Shown here: one piece after another, positions 17,588 through 25,757 of the stretch | Layout: each line of letters begins with the position of its first letter | Position numbering within the stretch: the stretch's first letter is position 1 | Origin: Pseudomonas putida | GTDB lineage: Bacteria; Pseudomonadota; Gammaproteobacteria; Pseudomonadales; Pseudomonadaceae | NCBI RefSeq assembly: GCF_005080685.1 | Contig: NZ_CP039371.1 | Coordinates: 248,001 to 312,000, forward strand | Reading direction: 5' to 3' | DNA: 64,000 nucleotides | The notes under the pieces: generated by a model | What the model was told of the DNA's origin: nothing | Database searches by the model: none | What the model saw: only the letters and a program-made list of their open reading frames with translations | Translations under genes and position numbers: made by a program

Positions 17588-18994
17588 ATGCGCCTTGTAG
17601 CAACCGTGGCCGGCCTCGCGCTGGCATTGACTGGCCTGAACGCCAGCGCCGAAACCATCCGTGTGGCCATCGGCACCCAGGACACCACCATCAACTGCGC
17701 CACCGGCGGCCTGCTGATCCGTGAGCTGGGATTGCTGGAGAAGTACCTGCCACACGATGGCAAGTACAAGGATGCCCAGTACCAGATCGAATGGAAGAAC
17801 TTTACCAGCGGCGCACCGCTGACCAATGAAATGGTCGCCGGCAAGCTGGACTTCGGCGCAATGGCCGATTTCCCCGGCTCGTTCAATGGCGTGGCGCACC
17901 TCGATGCCGGCAAGCGCAGCCTGTTCATCAGCGTGCTGTCGGGCAGCGTACGCGGCAGTGGCAATGGCATCGTGGTGCCGGCCAACTCGCGCGTGCAGTC
18001 GCTGGCCGAGCTCAAGGGCAAGACCATTTCCGTGCCGTTCGCCTCCACCGCCCACGGCATGCTGCTACGTGCCGTGGCAGCCCAGGGCTGGGACCCGCAA
18101 AAGGATGTCCGCATCATCGCCCAGGCTCCGGAGATTGCCGGCTCGGCGCTACGCAGCAACCGCATCGAGGCGCATGCCGACTTCGTGCCGTTCGCCGAGC
18201 TGTTCCCCAACCGCGGCTTTGCCCGCAAGATCTACGACGGCTCGCAGGCCAACGCACCGACGATGCATGGCGCGCTGGTCGACGCCGACTACGCCAAGCG
18301 CTACCCCGAGGTGGTCACCGCCTACCTGCGCGCGAGCATCGAGGCCGACCGGCTGATCGCTGCAGAGCCTGAAAAGTACAGCGAGCTGATCGAAAAGGTC
18401 ACCGGCATCGAAGCCGAGGTCAATTATCTGTTCCATGGCCCGCTCGGCCTGCAGACCCGCGACCTGACCTGGAAACCCGAGTACCGCCAGGCAGTAGCTA
18501 CCTCGATCGACACGCTCAAGCTGCTGAAGAAGACCGACCGAGGCCTGGACACCGCGCAGTTCATCGACGACCAGTACATTCGTGCGGCCTTCAAGCAGGC
18601 CGGCCTGGATTACGACAAGGCGCTGAAGAACTACGAGCCGCTGCCGCTGCAGGCGAACGATGCACTGACCGGCAAACCGATCACCGACTTCAGCCACCTG
18701 GCGCAGATCTGGGTGCGTGGCGAGGACAAGGTCCGTCACTATGCTTCGCCGCAAGCTGCGCTCACCGCCTTGGCCCAGCTCGAGCAAGAGGGCAAGGACA
18801 TCCGAGCGATCTATGCCCAGGCCGCCGACACCGGCATCAAGCTGCTGGCCAACCAGGCCTGGTTCGTGCGCAGCGCCAACGGCGAGCTGGCGGCATTTCT
18901 GCTCAAGGATCAGGCCGAGCAGTATGCCAATGCCCATGGTGGCGAAGCGTTGGACTTCGTCAGTGCCAACCAGAAGCTGGTAGCCCAGCGCTGA
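17588..18994 (+). CDS. ABC transporter substrate-binding protein, NrtA/SsuA/TauA type with C-terminal extension
   Basis: A 468-residue periplasmic binding protein: signal peptide (residues 1-22, ending NASA), NMT1/THI5-like binding fold (about 24-330) with GAMADFPGSF and LAELKGKTISVPFAS, then a C-terminal extension (about 390-468). The usual family length is about 320-340, so about 130 residues are extra. The segment WFVRSANGELAAFLLKDQAE followed by HGGEAL resembles the copper-chaperone NosL fold, but I cannot prove that by eye. RBS GAGGGG before the ATG at 17588. It serves the permease and ATPase immediately downstream. Confidence 0.87.
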   Translation: MRLVATVAGLALALTGLNASAETIRVAIGTQDTTINCATGGLLIRELGLLEKYLPHDGKYKDAQYQIEWKNFTSGAPLTNEMVAGKLDFGAMADFPGSFNGVAHLDAGKRSLFISVLSGSVRGSGNGIVVPANSRVQSLAELKGKTISVPFASTAHGMLLRAVAAQGWDPQKDVRIIAQAPEIAGSALRSNRIEAHADFVPFAELFPNRGFARKIYDGSQANAPTMHGALVDADYAKRYPEVVTAYLRASIEADRLIAAEPEKYSELIEKVTGIEAEVNYLFHGPLGLQTRDLTWKPEYRQAVATSIDTLKLLKKTDRGLDTAQFIDDQYIRAAFKQAGLDYDKALKNYEPLPLQANDALTGKPITDFSHLAQIWVRGEDKVRHYASPQAALTALAQLEQEGKDIRAIYAQAADTGIKLLANQAWFVRSANGELAAFLLKDQAEQYANAHGGEALDFVSANQKLVAQR

Positions 18995-19009
18995 CCGGGA
19001 GGCACCGTC

Positions 19010-19792
19010 ATGACCCGCGACCTCAAGCGTTGGCCGTTGCGACTGGCGTCGTTGGTGGCCTGCCTGGTGTTCTGGCAGGTGGCTGCCAGCGCCAGGCTCG
19101 ACCTGGGCCTGTTCACCTTCACCTACGTGCCTACGCCGCGTGCGGTGTTCGATGCCGGTTGGCAACTGCTGACCTCCAATACCTTGCTGGCGCACCTGGG
19201 CAGTAGCCTGGCGCGGGTGTTCGCCGGGTATGGCGTGGCTGCGTTGTTGGGGATCGGGCTCGGCTTGTCGATCGGTCGCTGGAAATGGGCCGAGGACACG
19301 CTGTTGCCACCCCTGGAAGTGCTGCGGCCGATTCCGGCTGTGGCCTGGATTCCCCTGGCGATCCTGATGTTCCCGTCGTCGGAGCTGTCGATGGTCTTCA
19401 TCACCTTCACCGGTGCATTGTTCCCGATCCTGCTCAATACCATCCACGGCGTGGAAGCGGTCGATCCGCGGCTGGTGGCCTCGGCGCGCAGCCTGGGAGC
19501 AGGGCGCTGGGCCATCCTGCGTGAGGTGGTTCTGCCCGGGGCGCTGCCGAGCATCGTCACCGGCCTTGCCATCGGCATGGGTACCTCCTGGTTCTGCCTG
19601 GTGACCGCCGAGATGATCGCCGGCCAGTTCGGCATTGGCTACTACACCTGGGAGTCGTACACCTTGCAGAACTACCCGGACATCATCGTCGGCATGCTGC
19701 TGATCGGTCTGCTGGGCATGGGCAGCAGCACCTTGGTCAAACGCCTTGGTGCGTTGGCGACACCCTGGTACCGCACCCGGAGGAGCACCTGA
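19010..19792 (+). CDS. ABC transporter permease (SsuC/TauC family)
   Basis: A 260-residue inner-membrane permease with about six helices and the BPD_transp_1 domain. The EAA-loop motif is VASARSLGAGRWAILREVVLPGALPSI cut short here to its core ASARSLGAGRWAI, in which the ATPase docks. It starts after GGGAGGCACC and its stop overlaps the ATPase ATG by one base. Substrate follows the upstream binding protein and is unknown. Confidence 0.9.
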   Translation: MTRDLKRWPLRLASLVACLVFWQVAASARLDLGLFTFTYVPTPRAVFDAGWQLLTSNTLLAHLGSSLARVFAGYGVAALLGIGLGLSIGRWKWAEDTLLPPLEVLRPIPAVAWIPLAILMFPSSELSMVFITFTGALFPILLNTIHGVEAVDPRLVASARSLGAGRWAILREVVLPGALPSIVTGLAIGMGTSWFCLVTAEMIAGQFGIGYYTWESYTLQNYPDIIVGMLLIGLLGMGSSTLVKRLGALATPWYRTRRST

Positions 19793-20649
19793 TGAGCAGT
19801 TATCAACAGGGCCTGGAGCCGGGGCGCATCGAGGCGCGGGGCGTGTCGATCCGTCTGGGGCAGGGCAGCGAGGCCTTCGAGGCCGTGCAGCGCCTGGACT
19901 TCAGCGTGGCACCGGGCGAGTTCGTGTGCATTCTCGGGCCGTCGGGGTGTGGCAAGTCGACCTTGCTCGGCGCCCTGGCAGGCCACCTGGTGCCCAGTGG
20001 CGGCCACCTGAACGTCGATGGCCAGGCGATCGATGGGCCATCCCCCCAGCGCGGCATGGTCTTCCAGCACCACACCTTGCTGCCATGGCGCAGCGTACTC
20101 GACAACGTGGCCTTTGGCTTGAAGATGCAGGGACTGGGCAAGGCCGAACGCCGCCGCCAGGCGCAGGAGATGTTGCAACTGGTGGGGCTGGCCGATTTCG
20201 CTGGGCGCTGGCCCAGCCAGTTGTCCGGCGGCATGCAGCAACGTGCCGAGATTGCCCGGGTGTTGATCAACCGCCCGCGCCTGCTGCTGATGGATGAGCC
20301 GTTCGGTGCCCTGGATGCCCAGACCCGGTCGCGCATGCAAGAGCTGTTGCTGGATATCTGGACCCGCATTCGCACCACCGTGGTGTTCGTCACCCATGAC
20401 ATCGATGAAGCGCTGTTCCTGGCCGACCGCATCCTGGTGATGAGCCCGCGGCCAGGCCGCTTCATCGAGGACCTGCGTTTGGATTTTGCCCGCCCGCGCC
20501 GTGCCAGCTTGCTGACCAGCCCGGCGTTCACCCACCTCAAACGCCACTGCCTGGCCTTGCTGCGCCATGAGGAGGGCCGCGAGTTGCCGCGTCTGACCCC
20601 GCTTGGCCTGCCGGACACCGACCACCCGCCGTTACGGATTGCGCTATGA
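19792..20649 (+). CDS. ABC transporter ATPase (SsuB/TauB family)
   Basis: A 285-residue ATPase of the nitrate/sulfonate/taurine class: Walker A GPSGCGKST, Q-loop VFQHHTLLPW, signature LSGGMQQR, Walker [13 protein letters not shown], switch His in VTHDIDEA. It energises the permease encoded upstream. The C-terminal ~45 residues beyond the catalytic core are unremarkable. The stop overlaps the start of the HEAT-repeat gene by four bases, so that protein is made in step with the transporter. Confidence 0.92.
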   Translation: MSSYQQGLEPGRIEARGVSIRLGQGSEAFEAVQRLDFSVAPGEFVCILGPSGCGKSTLLGALAGHLVPSGGHLNVDGQAIDGPSPQRGMVFQHHTLLPWRSVLDNVAFGLKMQGLGKAERRRQAQEMLQLVGLADFAGRWPSQLSGGMQQRAEIARVLINRPRLLLMDEPFGALDAQTRSRMQELLLDIWTRIRTTVVFVTHDIDEALFLADRILVMSPRPGRFIEDLRLDFARPRRASLLTSPAFTHLKRHCLALLRHEEGRELPRLTPLGLPDTDHPPLRIAL

Positions 20650-21611
20650 CTGAAAGAATCACCGACAACCCCGACATCCTCGACCTGCTGCCGCGTATCC
20701 AGGCCGATGACGCCGCTGTGCGTCGCATTGCCCTGATCGCATTGGCCGATCTGGGAGACCCGGATGCCCTGCCGTGGCTGACCGACGCCTTGCTGGTCGA
20801 TGCTGACGATGAAGTGCGCGCCGAGGCGGCGCGCCTGCTCGAAGCCTGGGAAGAGCCAGAGGTGGTGCAGGCTTTGTGCGCGGCCCTGGCCGATAGCGCC
20901 GAAGCCGTGCGCCTGGCTGCAGCGCAGAGCCTGAGCGAGCTCAAAAGCAGCGATGCCGGCCTGCTGATTCTGCCTTGGGCCAACCATGCCGATGCCTTCG
21001 TGCGTGCCAGTGCGCTGCGTGCCTTGCGCGAGCTGCGCCTGGAAGAAGCCGCGCAACCGGCGTTGCTGGCGCTGGCCGATGAGGACTCGGTGGTACGCCG
21101 CGAAGCGGTCGGTATCCTTGGCTGGCTCAAGCATGTGGCGGCCTTGCCGGCGTTGGCCGAGCTGGCCCGAGACGAAGCCGACACCGACGTGCGCCGCGCC
21201 GCCATCGGTGCGCTGGGCCTGGCCCGGGATGGTTCGGTGTTGCCGGCGTTGATCGCGGCGCTGAACGATCCGGCTTGGCAGGTGCGCGAAGAGGCTGCCA
21301 CCACCCTTGGCAAAGTGGGTCAGGGCCAGGCCGGCCCGGCATTGGTCGCCGCCCTGGCTGATGGCTTCTGGCAGGTGCGCCTGAGGGCGGCGCGTTCGCT
21401 CGGGCGGCTGCGTTATGGGGAAGGCCTGGATGCGCTTGCGCAGTTGCTGGGGCACGGTATTGCCAACTTGCGCAAGGAAGCCGCGCTGGCGCTCGGTGAA
21501 CTGGGCCTGGCGCGGGCGTTACCGTCGCTACAGGCGGCCGAGGCCGACAGTGACCCGGAAGTGCGCAAGGCGGTGCGCATCGCCCTGGCGCAATTGCGTG
21601 GGGCTGCCTGA
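20646..21611 (+). CDS. HEAT-repeat protein
   Basis: A 321-residue protein built almost wholly of about nine or ten 30-residue HEAT / PBS-lyase-type repeats, each with the pattern D-x-V-R-x-x-A-x-x-A-L-G (for example DEDSVVRREAVGILGWL, DTDVRRAAIGALGLA, DPAWQVREEAATTLGKVG). No signal peptide or membrane helix, so cytoplasmic. Such solenoids bind proteins; PBS-lyase relatives attach or handle cofactors. Its place inside the operon, with overlapping start and stop codons, suggests a scaffold or maturation role for the flavoprotein/ferredoxin pair. That role is inference. Confidence 0.88.
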   Translation: MTERITDNPDILDLLPRIQADDAAVRRIALIALADLGDPDALPWLTDALLVDADDEVRAEAARLLEAWEEPEVVQALCAALADSAEAVRLAAAQSLSELKSSDAGLLILPWANHADAFVRASALRALRELRLEEAAQPALLALADEDSVVRREAVGILGWLKHVAALPALAELARDEADTDVRRAAIGALGLARDGSVLPALIAALNDPAWQVREEAATTLGKVGQGQAGPALVAALADGFWQVRLRAARSLGRLRYGEGLDALAQLLGHGIANLRKEAALALGELGLARALPSLQAAEADSDPEVRKAVRIALAQLRGAA

Positions 21612-21886
21612 TGGAGGCTCCGAGCGCGATCCGCAACCAAAAGGAACTCGGGCTCTTGGCCGTGCAGTGGCGCGACGGCGAAACCGTCATCAGCCATGCA
21701 CGGCTGCGGGGTGCTTGCCCTTGTTCACGGTGCCGGTCGACGCGCTTGCTGGGGGGGATCGGGATGGTGGACGCAGACGTGCGCATCGAACGGATCGAGC
21801 CGCAAGGTTATGGCGTGCAGTTGCTTTTCAGTGATGGACACGAGCGCGGCATCTATCCCTGGAGCTACTTGCGCACCCTGGCGTGA
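21611..21886 (+). CDS. DUF971 (GBBH-like N-terminal domain) protein
   Basis: A 91-residue protein matching DUF971 / PF06155, the small domain also found at the N terminus of gamma-butyrobetaine hydroxylases. It has a probable metal-binding cluster ACPCSRCRS and the family motif DGHERGIYPWSYLR near the C terminus. Some DUF971 proteins occur with Fe-S or Mrp/ApbC-type ATPases, which would fit a role in cofactor handling here. The ATG overlaps the HEAT gene stop (TGATG). Last gene of the operon; 26 bases separate it from the convergent atsC stop. Confidence 0.88.
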   Translation: MEAPSAIRNQKELGLLAVQWRDGETVISHARLRGACPCSRCRSTRLLGGIGMVDADVRIERIEPQGYGVQLLFSDGHERGIYPWSYLRTLA

Positions 21887-21912
21887 CCTGGGATCGACTC
21901 ATGTGTCGTCCT

Positions 21913-22776
21913 TCACAGAGCGATCAACTCCGGCCTCAGACCCTCCACGCGCCGAACAGACGGCTGCAGGTAGCCGCTCTCGCCGGTAATCTGATGCAGC
22001 ACCTTCTCCCGCAAACCATGCAGGGCCACGCCGGTACGCAAGCGCGGGTGGGGCAGGTCGATTTCCACCACCGACTTGATCCGGCCAGGACGCGGCTCCA
22101 ACACCACCACCCGGTCGGCCAGGTAGGTGGCTTCCTCGGCATCGTGGGTGACCAGCAGGGTGGTGATGCCGGCGCGTTCGCGAATGGCCAGCAGCTCGTC
22201 CTGGAGTTGCTGGCGGGTCAATGCATCCAGTGCGCCGAATGGCTCGTCGAGCAGCAGGATGCGCGGGCTGGCCACCAGCCCACGGGCAATCGCCACGCGC
22301 TGGGCCATGCCGCCGGAAAGCTGATGTGGATAAGCTGACTCGAAGCCGGTCAGGCCTACCAGCAACACGAATTCATGGATGCGGCGGGCGCGCTCGCCCT
22401 GGGTCAGGCGCTCGTTGACCAAGCCCAGGGCAATGTTCTGCTCCACCGTCAACCATGGGAACAGTCGATGCTCCTGGAACACGATGCCACGCTCACCGCC
22501 TATGCCGCTGACCGGCTGGCCATCGATACGGATGCTACCGCTGTAGTCGGTGTCCAGCCCCACCAGCAGGCGCAGTAGCGTGGACTTGCCGCAACCCGAT
22601 GCACCGACGATGGCGATGAACTCCCCTTCGTTGATCGACAGGCTGAAATCACGGATGGCCTCGAAAGGCTGGCCATCGACGGCGAATACCTTGCCGACGC
22701 CCTCGAAGCTCACCCGAGGCGGCGTGGCGTCGGGCTGGTTGGCCGCGTGCAGGTGCGAAGTATTGAAAGCGTTCAT
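21913..22776 (-). CDS. atsC: sulfate-ester ABC transporter ATPase
   Basis: A 287-residue ATPase of the SsuB/TauB class: Walker A GASGCGKST, signature LSGGMAQR, Walker [21 protein letters not shown]. It overlaps the upstream double permease by four bases (ATGA), and the divergent neighbours encode the matching binding protein and the AtsK alkylsulfatase. That arrangement is the one I recall for atsBC / atsRK of P. putida S-313. ATG at 22776 after GGAGAACCGC; a longer open frame upstream is only the shadow of atsB. The C-terminal 40 residues after the catalytic core are longer than in SsuB. Confidence 0.87.
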   Translation of the reverse strand: MNAFNTSHLHAANQPDATPPRVSFEGVGKVFAVDGQPFEAIRDFSLSINEGEFIAIVGASGCGKSTLLRLLVGLDTDYSGSIRIDGQPVSGIGGERGIVFQEHRLFPWLTVEQNIALGLVNERLTQGERARRIHEFVLLVGLTGFESAYPHQLSGGMAQRVAIARGLVASPRILLLDEPFGALDALTRQQLQDELLAIRERAGITTLLVTHDAEEATYLADRVVVLEPRPGRIKSVVEIDLPHPRLRTGVALHGLREKVLHQITGESGYLQPSVRRVEGLRPELIAL

Positions 22777-24380
22777 GCGGTTCTCCAGCGCGTGGCGCGC
22801 AATTCGAGGCGTTGGCCCAGCGCGCCGAGCAAGGCGCCGACCAGGCCGATCAAGACCATGGCGGCCATCACCTGGTCCATTCGAAACAGCTGTTGTGCCC
22901 CCAGCATCAGGCTGGCGATGCCGCCGTCCGAGGGCATGAAGTATTCGGCGCCGATGGTGCCTAGCCAGGCGTAGATCAGCGCAAGGCGCAGGCCGGCGAA
23001 GATCGCGGGTGCGGCGCCGGGCAGGACCAGCAGGCGCAGGCGTTGCCAGAGGTTCAGGCGCAACGTGCGCGCCGCCTCGCCAAGCTGTGGCGACAGGCTG
23101 GCGATGCCGCGCTGGGTGGCGATGAGCATCGGGAAGAACGCCGCCAGGCCGACGAACACCAGCTTGGCGCCTTCGCCCAGGCCGAACCATGCGGTCAGCA
23201 ACGGCACCCAGGCGAACAACGCCACCTGGCGCAGGGCTGACAGGCTTGGGCCGAGCAGTCGTTCGGCAATCGCCGAGAGGCCGAGCCCCAGGCCGATCAA
23301 CAACCCCGCGCCGGCGCCGAGCGCCAAGCCGCCCAGGGCGCGTTGCAGGCTCAACAGTAGCGCTTGCGCCAGCGTGCCGTCGCGCAGCCCGTCGAGGAGG
23401 CTGCGCAGCACGTCCAAGGGGGCGGTGAGAATGTTGCTGTCGACCCAGCCGAAGCTATTGCTGGCCTGCCACAGCGCCAGCAGCGCCACCGGCAGCAGCA
23501 GGCTCTGCCAACCCCGGGGGATGGCGCCACGCTGTTGCTCGCCAGTGGCCGGCTGCGGCCAGTGCAGCAGGCGTTTTTCCAGGCGGGTGAAGGCTCGTTC
23601 CATCACCGCGCCAACCACACCGATCACCAGGATGCACAGCAGCACCAGATCGAGCATGAACAGCTGCCGTCCCCAGACCATCAGGTAGCCGATGCCTTCG
23701 CTGGAGGCCAGCAGCTCCACCGCCAGCAACGACGTCCAGCCGGTCGCCAGGGCCAACCGGGTGCCCGTGAGGAAGGCGGGCAGCGCCGCCGGAAGCAGCA
23801 GGCGCAGGAACACCAGGTGGCGCGGCAGGCGCAGCACGGCGGCGGCCTCGCGCAGCTTGGGCTGGGCATCGCGCACGCCGACCAGGGTGTGCAGGGTCAC
23901 CGGCACCACGACGGCCTTGACCAGCACGACCAGCTTGAGCATTTCGCCGATGCCGAAGAACAGCATGAACAGTGGGATCCAGGCGAGGGTGGGAATCTGC
24001 GCCAGCGCCACGAAGGTCGGCAGCACCAGGGTCTGGGCGCGTCGCGAAGACCCCAGCCAGGTGCCCAGCAGCAAGCCGCTGGCCACCCCGGCGAGCAACC
24101 CCCAGCAGAGCCGTTGCAGGCTTATCCACAGATGTTCCCAGAGCTCGCCCGAGCCGAACTCCAGCGCGCTCTGCCAGACCAGCGCCGGCGAGGGCAGGAT
24201 CTGCTCGCTCATCCAGTGCTGTCGGCTGGCGACTGCCCACAGCAATGCAACCGCCACCGGCACCAGCCAAGGGAGAACCGGTTGGCTGGCGATACCGGCA
24301 TGGGAGCGGCCCGGTGTCGCGAAAGGGCCGCGCAGCGGCCACCAAGGCCACCTGCGGCGGCGGCTGAGAACTCCATTCAT
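22773..24380 (-). CDS. atsB: fused double-permease for sulfate esters
   Basis: A 535-residue protein holding two complete BPD_transp_1 permease modules in tandem, each of about six helices: module 1 around residues 35-265, module 2 around 285-530. Each has its own EAA loop (for example REAAAVLRLPRHLVFLRLLL and GEAARTLRLNLWQRLRLLVL, each shown in part). A double-sized membrane component is the described peculiarity of AtsB. The first 30 residues are encoded by a REP palindrome (24301-24340). The start at 24380 has GGGAGAGG six bases upstream, so the extension is probably real. Its promoter lies in the 296-base gap shared with atsR. Confidence 0.87.
   Translation of the reverse strand: MNGVLSRRRRWPWWPLRGPFATPGRSHAGIASQPVLPWLVPVAVALLWAVASRQHWMSEQILPSPALVWQSALEFGSGELWEHLWISLQRLCWGLLAGVASGLLLGTWLGSSRRAQTLVLPTFVALAQIPTLAWIPLFMLFFGIGEMLKLVVLVKAVVVPVTLHTLVGVRDAQPKLREAAAVLRLPRHLVFLRLLLPAALPAFLTGTRLALATGWTSLLAVELLASSEGIGYLMVWGRQLFMLDLVLLCILVIGVVGAVMERAFTRLEKRLLHWPQPATGEQQRGAIPRGWQSLLLPVALLALWQASNSFGWVDSNILTAPLDVLRSLLDGLRDGTLAQALLLSLQRALGGLALGAGAGLLIGLGLGLSAIAERLLGPSLSALRQVALFAWVPLLTAWFGLGEGAKLVFVGLAAFFPMLIATQRGIASLSPQLGEAARTLRLNLWQRLRLLVLPGAAPAIFAGLRLALIYAWLGTIGAEYFMPSDGGIASLMLGAQQLFRMDQVMAAMVLIGLVGALLGALGQRLELRATRWRTA
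24301..24340. repeat. REP palindrome inside the atsB coding region
   Basis: TGGGAGCGGC-CCGGTGTCGCGAAAGGGCCGCGCAGCGGCC follows the CGCGACACAAGGCCGC REP subtype (compare 14226-14269), with a few changes. It is read in frame as part of the AtsB N terminus (GPFATPGRSH). A single copy, without a convergent partner. Confidence 0.75.
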
Positions 24381-24676
24381 CGGCCTCTCCCGAAGCGTTT
24401 CAAGGTTATTCGTTTATGGAATTAAAAAATCAACGAATCATATTTCAAGAGATAAGAGCATGCGCCTTGTGCATACGGAAGCCCCCATGCGTTGCGTTTT
24501 CCTCATATTTTCCATGCGTTTTTCGCAACCTCGGCGCAGAGCCGCATGGGTATTGGTTTATGTCTTTCAGTTACTAAAAAATGAAGTTTTGATCTTTTGA
24601 GGTTCTAACCCGATTTGCCTAGCTTCTGGCCTACACGCCGGCCTTCGCCGGTTGCAGCCTGCCAAGGAGCCGTGCC
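24381..24676. promoter_or_regulatory. divergent promoter region atsBC / atsRK
   Basis: A 296-base AT-rich gap between two divergent sulfate-ester operons. It contains TCATATTTC at 24438-24446, the reverse complement of the GAAATATGA motif found before other sulfur genes in the window, and a second AT-rich stretch around 24575-24600. No gene seen. In the S-313 system these promoters need SftR and sulfate starvation; I cannot identify exact operators. Confidence 0.5.
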
Positions 24677-25723
24677 ATGAAAACAACACCCATACGCCAT
24701 CTGCTGACTGCCGTGGGTCTGCTCACTGCCTTCACCCTGGCCGCCAATGCCGCCGAGGGGAACAAGCCACAAAGCATCCGCATCGCCGTGCCCGACCTGA
24801 GTGCTGGCAGCAAGCACAGCGCCGGTGGGGTGGTCGATGTGCTGCGCGACCAGCAGCTGCTGGAGAAGGAATTCGCCAAGGACGGCATTCGCATCGACTG
24901 GCACTTCTTCAAAGGCGCGGGGCCCGTAGTCAACGAGGCGTTGGCCAACGGACAAGCCGATTTCGCCTACCTCGGTGACCTGGCGGCCATCGTCGGCAAG
25001 GCCAATGGGTTGGACACGCGTGTACTTTCAGCCGGGGTGCGTGGGGTGAAGAGCTACCTTGGCGTGGTGCCTGGCTCCGGCATCAAGACCCTGCAAGACC
25101 TCAAGGGCAAGCGCGTGGCCGTGTTCCGCGGTACAGCCAACCAGCTGTCGTTCGCCAGCGCCCTGGCCAGCCAGGGGCTGTCCGAGCGCGACCTTAAGGT
25201 GATCAACCTCGACTTCAACGCTGCCAACGCGGCCCTGGCCGCCAAGCAGATCGACGCCACCTGGGGGCTTTCCAACTTGCTGTCGCTGCGTGAGCGCGGT
25301 CTGGTCGAACTGCCGGTAAATTCCCGCGACCTCGAAGGTGCCGGCAGTACCCAGGCGGTGTTGCTGGGCACCGGCGAGTTCATTCGCCAACACCCCGACC
25401 TGGTCCAGCGCCTGGTCAACGCCCAGCAGCGGGCGAGCGACTGGGTGCGCGACGAGCACAACCGCCAGGCCTTCATCGACCTGGTGGCAAGCAATGCCAA
25501 CTGGCCGCGCAACATCCTCGACGACGATCTGGCCAAGGAAGACCTGGCCCACTACTTCGACCCACGGCTGGACGCCGATTTCATCGCCCAACTGCAGCAG
25601 GGCGTCGACCTGGCGGCCAAGGAGCGCTTGATCCGCCGTGGTTTCCAGGTAGCCGACTGGGTCGAGCCGCGCTTTCTCGATGCTGCCCTGAAGCAGGAAC
25701 AGGCCACCCAGGCCGCCCGCTGA
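24677..25723 (+). CDS. atsR: sulfate-ester ABC transporter substrate-binding protein
   Basis: A 348-residue periplasmic binding protein of the SsuA/TauA group: signal peptide 1-26 (TLAANAAEG region), then the NMT1/THI5-like fold with DLSAGSKHSAGG, QADFAYLGDLAAI and TLQDLKGKRVAVFRGTA. It delivers its ligand to AtsB/AtsC, encoded divergently. AAGGAG lies 8 bases before the ATG. atsK starts 34 bases after the stop, so atsRK form an operon, as described for P. putida S-313. The ligand (aliphatic or aromatic sulfate ester) is assigned by context. Confidence 0.87.
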   Translation: MKTTPIRHLLTAVGLLTAFTLAANAAEGNKPQSIRIAVPDLSAGSKHSAGGVVDVLRDQQLLEKEFAKDGIRIDWHFFKGAGPVVNEALANGQADFAYLGDLAAIVGKANGLDTRVLSAGVRGVKSYLGVVPGSGIKTLQDLKGKRVAVFRGTANQLSFASALASQGLSERDLKVINLDFNAANAALAAKQIDATWGLSNLLSLRERGLVELPVNSRDLEGAGSTQAVLLGTGEFIRQHPDLVQRLVNAQQRASDWVRDEHNRQAFIDLVASNANWPRNILDDDLAKEDLAHYFDPRLDADFIAQLQQGVDLAAKERLIRRGFQVADWVEPRFLDAALKQEQATQAAR

Positions 25724-25757
25724 ACCCTCCTCGACAACAACCGTAAGGACCACGACC

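Noticed and set aside
23043..24600. Long plus-strand frames opposite atsB (for example 23364-24425)
   Set aside because: Low-complexity Gln/Arg/Ala translations typical of the complement of a GC-rich membrane protein gene.
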